From: an uncultured Acetatifactor sp.
Lineage (GTDB): Bacteria > Bacillota > Clostridia > Lachnospirales > Lachnospiraceae
DNA: 64,000 nucleotides
Direction: 5' to 3'
Assembly: GCA_910586835.1 (NCBI GenBank)
Contig: CAJUJU010000001.1
Location: forward strand, 76,958 to 140,957
In this document: positions 1-6,725 of the stretch, piece after piece
Layout: each line of letters begins with the position of its first letter
Numbering within the stretch: the stretch's first letter is position 1
Notes under the pieces: generated by a model
Databases searched by the model: none
Seen by the model: the letters and a program-made list of their open reading frames with translations, nothing else
Told to the model about the DNA's origin: nothing
Program-made: the position numbers and the translations under genes

Positions 1-111
1 GCTTCCCCAAATAACAAGCTCCTTTTCACCTTCTATAAGCTGCCGTACCAATATCTTAATTTTCTTCTGATATGACTCAACGTTTTCTTTCATTACACCG
101 TTCAATCCCAT
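1..111 (-). CDS. 5' fragment of a protein with a Rossmann-like start
   Basis: Only the first 37 codons lie in the window; the gene runs off the left edge. ATG at 111 has GGGAG about 7 bases upstream and starts one base after the stop of the aldo/keto reductase gene, so it is the last visible gene of the same operon. The fragment ends in KELVIWGS, which resembles the first strand and turn of the small nucleotide-binding-like domain also seen in the FkbM protein (3602-4741) and at the end of the aldo/keto reductase. An internal ATG at 93 is an alternative start. Function cannot be assigned from this fragment. Confidence 0.6.
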   Translation of the reverse strand, partial: MGLNGVMKENVESYQKKIKILVRQLIEGEKELVIWGS

Positions 112-112
112 T

Positions 113-1555
113 TTACACTCCCTCTATTCTCACTCCATATTCTTCAAGATATTTCAGTTCATTATATATCTCATCAAAATAAACTGTACTGGAAATAATC
201 AACAAATCAAGCCCGTATTTTTCCAGCTCCATGGGAGCCTGAATTTTTACCCCTTTTACAAATGGCTCCTGCCCCTGCTTTTGTGGGCTTTTGTCAAACA
301 AAAACAGTTCTGCAGATATCTCCCCTTCCCCAAAATACTGCCGGTAGTCACGATAAACTTTTTCTGCTCTCCCCCCCATTCCATAAAATCCAACCTTATG
401 TACAGTTCCAAAAATAAATCCCAGTTGATCCTTATATTTCCTGATGTGCCTGTTGAGCACATTATTGATCTCCTTAATTCTCTCTATTATATTCAGATGC
501 TGTGTACACTTCTTCTCACACTTTTTGCATGCAATACAGGGAATATTTTCTTCCAGGTCTGCCTTCCAGACATCCTGCAGTTCATATAACATACTATTAT
601 CCTTATGACCATCCAGAATATATTGGTTATATGATAACATCAATTTGGATATCTCAATCTTCTGCGGACAACCCTGGCAATAATCACAACCAGTGCATAA
701 CCTGTCATACATTTTATCCATCTTAAGTGCAATCTTTTGGTGATACCCTTCATCACAGGTCAATGGTGCTTCCATCGCCCTGACGTTTGCACACAATTCC
801 TCATAATTGCTCATTCCGGAAAGAACCACGTTAATCCCGGGAGTCATCGCATTATAACGCAATGCAGCCTCACAGGTGCTCTGGCCTTCCTCTTCACATA
901 TAAACCGAAATTTATCCTGATTTCTGGGAATGACTCCACCTGCCAATGGATTCATTGTAATCACACCAATTCCAGCTTTCCGGGCAGCATTAATTCCCTC
1001 CTGTCGAAATCTCCCATTGATCACATTGTATCCCAATGTAACCCCTTCAAAGTATCCCTCTCGAATAATTTGAGCTATTTCCTCTCCACGGCAATGCGCA
1101 GAAAAACAGATATGATCAATAAGCCCCTCTTCCCTGGCTTTGACTGCTCCCCAATAAGGCCCGCCTGGAGCTATGATTCTACGATACTGGTCAATATCCA
1201 AAATACACCACATATGATAAAAATGTATTTTATCAACTCCCATCCTGTTCAGTGATACTTCCAATCTTCTTCTCACTGCATCTTCAGTAGGATCCTCACT
1301 GATCTGTGATTTTGTAGAGACATAAAAGTCCTTCATGTGCCGAAATGCAAGTCCATAAATTGACTCGCCTTTTTGATTGCAATAGGACGGGGCCGTATCA
1401 AAATAATTGATTCCTTTATGCCATGCCTCAACGACCAGCTCTGACAGTTCCTCTCTCCCCGTTTCCGTCATATAGAGTTCCTTTGGAAAACGAATACCGC
1501 CAAATCCAAGCACTGACAGCTTTTCCCCCGTTTTCCCAAACTCCCTGTAAATCAT
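113..1555 (-). CDS. aldo/keto reductase with two 4Fe-4S motifs and an extra C-terminal domain
   Basis: Residues 1-270 form an aldo/keto reductase TIM barrel (GKTGEKLSVLGFGG near the start, YFDTAPSY at 51-58). Residues 287-296 (CTGCDYCQGC) and 340-350 (CIACKKCEKKC) are two 4Fe-4S ferredoxin-type motifs, as in the family of iron-sulphur aldo/keto reductases. About 100 further residues (380-480) hold KVGFYGMGG and resemble a small Rossmann-like nucleotide-binding domain, which is not usual for this family. The start overlaps the end of the upstream radical SAM gene by 4 bases (ATGA), indicating translational coupling. A redox step on a sugar or carbonyl intermediate in the glycan operon is inferred; the substrate is unknown. 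Confidence 0.85.
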   Translation of the reverse strand: MIYREFGKTGEKLSVLGFGGIRFPKELYMTETGREELSELVVEAWHKGINYFDTAPSYCNQKGESIYGLAFRHMKDFYVSTKSQISEDPTEDAVRRRLEVSLNRMGVDKIHFYHMWCILDIDQYRRIIAPGGPYWGAVKAREEGLIDHICFSAHCRGEEIAQIIREGYFEGVTLGYNVINGRFRQEGINAARKAGIGVITMNPLAGGVIPRNQDKFRFICEEEGQSTCEAALRYNAMTPGINVVLSGMSNYEELCANVRAMEAPLTCDEGYHQKIALKMDKMYDRLCTGCDYCQGCPQKIEISKLMLSYNQYILDGHKDNSMLYELQDVWKADLEENIPCIACKKCEKKCTQHLNIIERIKEINNVLNRHIRKYKDQLGFIFGTVHKVGFYGMGGRAEKVYRDYRQYFGEGEISAELFLFDKSPQKQGQEPFVKGVKIQAPMELEKYGLDLLIISSTVYFDEIYNELKYLEEYGVRIEGV

Positions 1556-2562
1556 TCCTGCCTCCTCCTTATACGGTCTGCAATGTTTCCTGCCACATGA
1601 TCAATGTCGTCATCCGATTCAATAATACATTCTTTGCAAAAAGGTAACTCACATCTTCCCTTTTCCAGGTGCGTCAATTGAAACTTACGAAGTTCCTCTG
1701 AGTTCCAGATTTCCTTTATGCTTTTTACGCGTACATCCCCATATGCTGTCGCAAATTTCCAGTCAGCACAACAGGCGCTTACTATACCGTTTGAATGAAT
1801 CATCATGGAAATCAAAGGCTCTGCACAAACCTTATTGTTTTTCTTTCCGAAAACCGTATTCCAATTTTCCGAATACATATTCTCCGAGTTGTCAACCACT
1901 ATGTCCGGACAATCAGGCCATACATTCTCTATATTTTCTATATATATAAAATCGGAGATTTTTTCAAATGTATCATAGAAATAATCCACGTCTTCCTTTG
2001 TCTTTAACGAAGCATTTACTACCTTTATGCCAAGTTGCATCTTTCCCCTGCTGTAATGATATAGGTCAGTAATGTTATATATCAATTGCTCATAGTCTAT
2101 CTTATAGTCACACAGTTGAGAGTAAGTTTCTGCATCAATTCCTTCCAATGAAATTCTGATAAGGTTTACTCCGTTATCAACCAATGCGTGTCCCACCTCA
2201 GGGGTCAAAAGAACTCCGTTCGTATAAATCCTGATATCTCGGCAAACATCCTCTTCTCTTAATCGTTTTACCATATATGGCAAGTTTTGATTCATCAGGG
2301 GTTCGCCAAACCCCCATAAGTAAACCACCTTAATCCGTTCTTCCATTTCTTTCAAATCATGCAGTATCTTCTCAAAAAGCTCAACGGACATTATTGTATG
2401 TCTTTCCGCTGCCCTGTAATCAGACATATAACAGGGGCAGAAATTACATTTAAAATTACATGCACCTGAAGGGTCAATATATACAATGTATGGCGTACTC
2501 AGCGGAATTACCTGTTCCAATGGTATCCGTGTATTCTTAACTTCTCTTTTTTCTCTATCCAT
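1552..2562 (-). CDS. radical SAM/SPASM domain protein (copy 1)
   Basis: A 336-residue radical SAM enzyme. The SAM-cluster motif CxxxCxxC is at C35, C39 and C42, followed by the barrel with GFGEPLMN. The C-terminal part (from about residue 245) has SPASM-type cysteines, including ACCADW and FCKEC, which would bind an auxiliary 4Fe-4S cluster. It is a close paralogue of the next gene upstream (2569-3576), six bases away, and overlaps the aldo/keto reductase downstream. Radical SAM/SPASM enzymes modify peptides or carbohydrates; in this operon a sugar or glycoprotein modification is the likelier role. No RiPP precursor is visible nearby. Confidence 0.85.
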   Translation of the reverse strand: MDREKREVKNTRIPLEQVIPLSTPYIVYIDPSGACNFKCNFCPCYMSDYRAAERHTIMSVELFEKILHDLKEMEERIKVVYLWGFGEPLMNQNLPYMVKRLREEDVCRDIRIYTNGVLLTPEVGHALVDNGVNLIRISLEGIDAETYSQLCDYKIDYEQLIYNITDLYHYSRGKMQLGIKVVNASLKTKEDVDYFYDTFEKISDFIYIENIENVWPDCPDIVVDNSENMYSENWNTVFGKKNNKVCAEPLISMMIHSNGIVSACCADWKFATAYGDVRVKSIKEIWNSEELRKFQLTHLEKGRCELPFCKECIIESDDDIDHVAGNIADRIRRRQE

Positions 2563-2568
2563 CCCCTC

Positions 2569-3576
2569 TTACATTCCCTTCATTCTCTGAATTATGATAT
2601 CAGCCACATCGTCCACATTATCATAACCACAACATTTACAATTCCGACACACCTCTATTTCGTTTCTCCTCCGTTCCAGATGCTTCAGTTGCAGTTCCCG
2701 AAGCTTAGAAGAATTCCAGAGCTCTTTCAATGAGCTTTCATGTACATCTCCATATTGTGTGCCAAATTTCCAGTCTGCAGGACACGCACCTACAAAGCCG
2801 TTCGCATATACCACCATATTGGTCATACTGTATGTGCAGATGCTGTATCCCTTTCTGTCCTTTTTCTTCCAGATCCATTCGTCAGCGCTGACCGCTCCTT
2901 CCGGAAGTACAATCTCGTCAAACTCAGGCCATCCCTCCACAATATCTTCTATAAATCTGTAATCAGATATTGCTTCAAAGATATCATAAAATTTTTCAGC
3001 ATCCTCTGCAGTTCTGATAGACACATTCGCTACCTTAACAGATATCTCACATTTGCCTCTGCTTCGTTCATATAAATCCGCAATGTTTCTTATCAGCTCA
3101 TCAAAATCGATTCTGGCCTCACATACCTTTTTATAGTCCTCACTGCTCAGACCTTCCAACGAAATTCTGATAAGGTCAATTCCACTGTCCACAAGTTCCT
3201 GATTCTTCTCAGGCGAAAGCAGTGCCCCATTTGTATATATTCTGATTTCCCGGCAAACCTTTCTTTCCTTCAGATATCTGGCCATCCTGATCAGATCCTT
3301 ATTGAGGAGCGGTTCCCCGAATCCATAAAGATATACTACCTTTACCTGTTCCTCAAACTCTGCCATATCGTCAACTATCTTCTGAAACAATTCATAATCC
3401 ATCATTGCATGCCGCTCTTCTTTTCGATAGTCCGAACGATAACAGGGACAAAAATTGCAGTTAAAATTACACAGGCCACATGGGTCAATATAAAGTACAT
3501 AGGGCGCTTTTAATGGAAGCACTTGCTCCAACGGCGTTCTTTCATTTCTTTTCGCTAATTTCTGACGCTCTAACAT
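2569..3576 (-). CDS. radical SAM/SPASM domain protein (copy 2)
   Basis: A 335-residue paralogue of the 1552-2562 product: same N-terminal layout (PLEQVLPLKAPYVLYIDP), CxxxCxxC at C36, C40 and C43, the GFGEPLLN motif and a SPASM-like cysteine cluster near the C-terminus (ICTYSM, ACPADW, VCRNCKCCG). The two copies are alignable end to end by eye but clearly diverged, suggesting an old tandem duplication with specialised substrates. It lies 25 bases after the FkbM gene in the same operon. Confidence 0.85.
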   Translation of the reverse strand: MLERQKLAKRNERTPLEQVLPLKAPYVLYIDPCGLCNFNCNFCPCYRSDYRKEERHAMMDYELFQKIVDDMAEFEEQVKVVYLYGFGEPLLNKDLIRMARYLKERKVCREIRIYTNGALLSPEKNQELVDSGIDLIRISLEGLSSEDYKKVCEARIDFDELIRNIADLYERSRGKCEISVKVANVSIRTAEDAEKFYDIFEAISDYRFIEDIVEGWPEFDEIVLPEGAVSADEWIWKKKDRKGYSICTYSMTNMVVYANGFVGACPADWKFGTQYGDVHESSLKELWNSSKLRELQLKHLERRRNEIEVCRNCKCCGYDNVDDVADIIIQRMKGM

Positions 3577-3601
3577 CTGTTTCCCTCCACTCTATATCTT
3601 A

Positions 3602-4741
3602 TCATCCTCTCAGAACCGCATAGCAAACTGTCTCATTCAACAAATCCGTGTGGTGCCGGATAAATATATCATACTGCTTCCAATTCTTTTTGATAAACAG
3701 AGGAATTTCCCATAAATCCTGCGGCTTATGGTAGATGCAGATCGCCAATTTGGGAAGGTTTTCTGAAATTGTTTCATAGGCTCCCTGCAAGGCCTGCATT
3801 TCTGCTCCTTCAATATCCATCTTAATAAAGGTAACCTTTTCTCCCGATACAAAATAATCATCCAGCGCGACAATTTCGCCATCCTGAGTTCCTTGTACCT
3901 CCATTTTGGAGCCCTCGTCATGTTCTTCGTATCTGATCACACCGGTACTGTCAGATACACCTTTATTTTCCAGAACAAACTTATCTTCATACCTTTTCCA
4001 GTTTTCTGAAACATTTTTTTGAAGCTCAAGATAATTCCGTGCACTCAACTCAAAAGCATAATAACTCTTGAAAATACCCTGAGTAAAATTTACAAAGTCC
4101 AAAATATTGTCGCCTGTATATGCTCCGCAGTCCACATATACTTCGTTTGGTTCATTTGTTATAATGTCCTCAGGAAAGTATTGCGGCTCAGTACATAAAT
4201 CATCCGTCTGTCCATAAACATACTCATTCGTAACCCACTCTTGAATCAGGCGCACAAGCAATCTGCATGACTCCTCATCTGCAAGTATATCTATCGTATC
4301 CCACAGTCCTTCAATGATCTCTTCTGCCTTACTTTTCTTTAAAAAATCGTCTATACCCTGTTTTCCATCCAGAATCCGGTCAACCATTGGAAAACCCAAC
4401 GTCTTCAGCTGCGCATATATCTCTTTATAATATCTGGTAGGTATCAACACAGCTGTTTCATTTTTATACTTTTTAAGTTCCTCCAATGAAATGACATCCA
4501 CACCATATCCGTAAGGATCCTTTTTTCCTGTCTTTTCTGTATTGTTATCACAATAAAAATCCAACTTTCTTCCCATGGCATTTGCAAGAACCCACACACC
4601 CCTGCCAAGATTACCTACTCCAAAGCCACAAAGATACTTACAGTTCTCATATCTTTTTTTATAAAATTCGACAAACTCCGGTTGATATCCCGTCAGGTAT
4701 TCATTAATCAGTTTTTTATATTTTTCCCTGTTGAAATTCAT
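3602..4741 (-). CDS. FkbM family methyltransferase with N-terminal Rossmann-like domain
   Basis: The C-terminal half is an FkbM-type SAM methyltransferase: VYVDCGAYTGDN at about 201-212 is the SAM-binding loop and FIKMDIEGAEMQALQGAY is the family hallmark. The first 130 residues form a separate domain (CGFGVGNLGRGVW at 38-50, then FYCDNN), similar in layout to the tail of the aldo/keto reductase in this operon. FkbM enzymes O-methylate sugars and small metabolites, so this protein probably methylates a glycan sugar. The start ATG at 4741 lies 31 bases after the preceding gene. The total of 379 residues exceeds an ordinary FkbM protein because of the added domain. Confidence 0.85.
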   Translation of the reverse strand: MNFNREKYKKLINEYLTGYQPEFVEFYKKRYENCKYLCGFGVGNLGRGVWVLANAMGRKLDFYCDNNTEKTGKKDPYGYGVDVISLEELKKYKNETAVLIPTRYYKEIYAQLKTLGFPMVDRILDGKQGIDDFLKKSKAEEIIEGLWDTIDILADEESCRLLVRLIQEWVTNEYVYGQTDDLCTEPQYFPEDIITNEPNEVYVDCGAYTGDNILDFVNFTQGIFKSYYAFELSARNYLELQKNVSENWKRYEDKFVLENKGVSDSTGVIRYEEHDEGSKMEVQGTQDGEIVALDDYFVSGEKVTFIKMDIEGAEMQALQGAYETISENLPKLAICIYHKPQDLWEIPLFIKKNWKQYDIFIRHHTDLLNETVCYAVLRG

Positions 4742-4772
4742 TTACCCTTTCTCCCTTCTTCGACGTATCATT

Positions 4773-5798
4773 TCAGTTAGTTTCTTCCAGGCACATTACA
4801 GTTCTGAAAAAGCCGTCTGCCATTTTTATCTGCACCTTCCACCCCAACTCCTGTAAAAATGAAGAATATTTTATAATTGGTTCGGGTTCCTTCTCTTTTT
4901 TCTTTTCTAAACACATATATTTCAACTTTCGTTCCGGAAAAACATCCATTGTCAGAACTGCCGCCAACTCTTCTATCGTCATCTGCTCGTCATCATTATG
5001 CATAACATATGGGGTATCCGGCCTTCCCTGCAATAAAACCTGAAAAAAAGCAATCACTGCATCTGTAATATATGTCATGCCAACCCGCGCCTGCCCATCG
5101 CTTCTAATCACAAGATCCCTGCGCTCGATAATTGCTTTTATAAAATCCGAATACAGATGCCCATCCTTCAGGTCAATATGAGGGCCATATGTATAGCCGA
5201 TGCGAAGTACCTTCGCAGGAACACCATACTCCTGCACAAAGCTGGCGCAAAGGTTTTCTCCTAAACGTTTGCTCATATTATAACAATTTTTATAGTCCAG
5301 AGGCTCCAGACCATTATAAGTTACATTATCTTTTGTTGTTCCGCCATATACCGCGCCACTGCTGAAAAACAAAAATCCCTTTACCTCTTTTTCCCTTGCA
5401 AGCATCAACAGATTATAGGTCCCTATGGCATTTGCTGAAATGATTTCAACAGGATTTGTATGAAAATATTGCGTTGCTGATATGCAGGCAGCATGAAAAA
5501 TATAATCTATTTCACCCTGATATTCTATTTTGTCCTCCACCCTGCCTTCCATCAACACAAAATTCGGGCTGGTAAGATAATCAACCCATATTCTTTTTGC
5601 TTTTTCAACATTCCGGCATAATACTACGACCTTGCATGGGGTAGTCGGATTCCGCTCTGACAGTTCCATTAAAGTCATGACACAATATCGCGCCAGCGCT
5701 CCCGTAGAGCCTGTAATAAGAAAAGTTTTTCCAAAAAATCGGCTCTCGTCTAATGCATATATTATGTTCTGAACATCTTCCTTTTCTATCTGACGCAT
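4773..5798 (-). CDS. NAD-dependent epimerase/dehydratase (extended SDR)
   Basis: A 341-residue short-chain dehydrogenase of the nucleotide-sugar type. The nucleotide-binding loop near residue 29 reads TGSTGALAR, with alanine in place of the third glycine of GxxGxxG. FFSSGAVYGG carries the catalytic serine region and YNMSKRLGE supplies the YxxxK pair. Family members epimerise, dehydrate or decarboxylate NDP-sugars. It follows a second SDR gene by 17 bases, so two successive NDP-sugar conversions are plausible. The exact product sugar cannot be read from the sequence. Confidence 0.85.
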   Translation of the reverse strand: MRQIEKEDVQNIIYALDESRFFGKTFLITGSTGALARYCVMTLMELSERNPTTPCKVVVLCRNVEKAKRIWVDYLTSPNFVLMEGRVEDKIEYQGEIDYIFHAACISATQYFHTNPVEIISANAIGTYNLLMLAREKEVKGFLFFSSGAVYGGTTKDNVTYNGLEPLDYKNCYNMSKRLGENLCASFVQEYGVPAKVLRIGYTYGPHIDLKDGHLYSDFIKAIIERRDLVIRSDGQARVGMTYITDAVIAFFQVLLQGRPDTPYVMHNDDEQMTIEELAAVLTMDVFPERKLKYMCLEKKKEKEPEPIIKYSSFLQELGWKVQIKMADGFFRTVMCLEETN

Positions 5799-5815
5799 AC
5801 TCTTTCTTCCCTTCC

Positions 5816-6691
5816 TTACACCAAAATATCTCCGTTAATATCCTGAAGAATACCTTGGTAATATTGTGCCAATTCCCAAATTGTATCCTCAAAAGGTCTG
5901 AAATGTAACATTCCTGTTTCTGAATATAGTCTGGAATTGTCTCCCGAATACTCCCGTTTATAGCCTGTATTTGCAACAATAAACCGGCAATCACTCTGCA
6001 GGGTTTTTTTTATGACGTTACCCAGTGAATACAGATCTATATGTTCTCCACGGCAAACATTATAATGCTTGTATCGAGGAGTATGTTCAATAAACCACCT
6101 CATTATTTTCACCAGATCATCTATATAAATATAGTCAAAATACATATTCTGAGATAAGGTCATGGGCATCCCCTTTAAAACCCTGCAAATATTACATGAA
6201 ATAAATCTTGTAGCCCACAATTCATACTTCCCATATACCCCAAAAAGCCGCAAATCAACTATATTTTCTTTTTGTTCACATTGCTTTGACAAAAGATATT
6301 TGTAGAAGCCATATCTATCCTGCGGAACATACCTGCCGAAATAGTCTTCCGTCATATATGGAATATAATGTCTGCAATCATATTCTGCTCCGGAACCAAA
6401 GTAATACATTCTGTCATAAAGATGATTACAGCGTTCCAGATTTGCATACATACGCAAACCACATTCCAATGTATCCTGTGGAGTAGCATTTTTATCATCC
6501 CTGCACCCAAAATTGGCAGTATGAATCACAATATTCACTTGATGATCATGCAAGTACCTCTCTACTTTTTCTGTATCACAGAGATCCAATTCTTCTCTGG
6601 CTGGGGCCAAAATAGTATAATCTCCAGATAACTGCTCCACAAGATTCCTTCCGATGAATCCGGTACCTCCGGTTATCAACAGCGTCTTCAT
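5816..6691 (-). CDS. NAD-dependent epimerase/dehydratase, reductase-like
   Basis: A 291-residue extended SDR. MKTLLITGGTGFIGRNL is a textbook NAD(P)-binding N-terminus, and YGFYKYLLSK supplies the YxxxK catalytic pair. It is shorter than the usual 310-340 residues for NDP-sugar epimerases and has the GDP-fucose-synthase-like layout of a 4-keto reductase, though that assignment is only by size and general look. It sits between the large glycosyltransferase gene (34 bases upstream) and the second SDR, in the same operon. Confidence 0.85.
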   Translation of the reverse strand: MKTLLITGGTGFIGRNLVEQLSGDYTILAPAREELDLCDTEKVERYLHDHQVNIVIHTANFGCRDDKNATPQDTLECGLRMYANLERCNHLYDRMYYFGSGAEYDCRHYIPYMTEDYFGRYVPQDRYGFYKYLLSKQCEQKENIVDLRLFGVYGKYELWATRFISCNICRVLKGMPMTLSQNMYFDYIYIDDLVKIMRWFIEHTPRYKHYNVCRGEHIDLYSLGNVIKKTLQSDCRFIVANTGYKREYSGDNSRLYSETGMLHFRPFEDTIWELAQYYQGILQDINGDILV

Positions 6692-6725
6692 AAATTCCCC
6701 TTCATTGACAGTAAAAACTATCCAT

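Noticed and set aside
1552..3576. Twin radical SAM enzymes as a RiPP (sactipeptide-like) cluster
   Set aside because: No small precursor gene, protease or peptide exporter is found between 1 and 9.7 kb; only sugar enzymes surround them.
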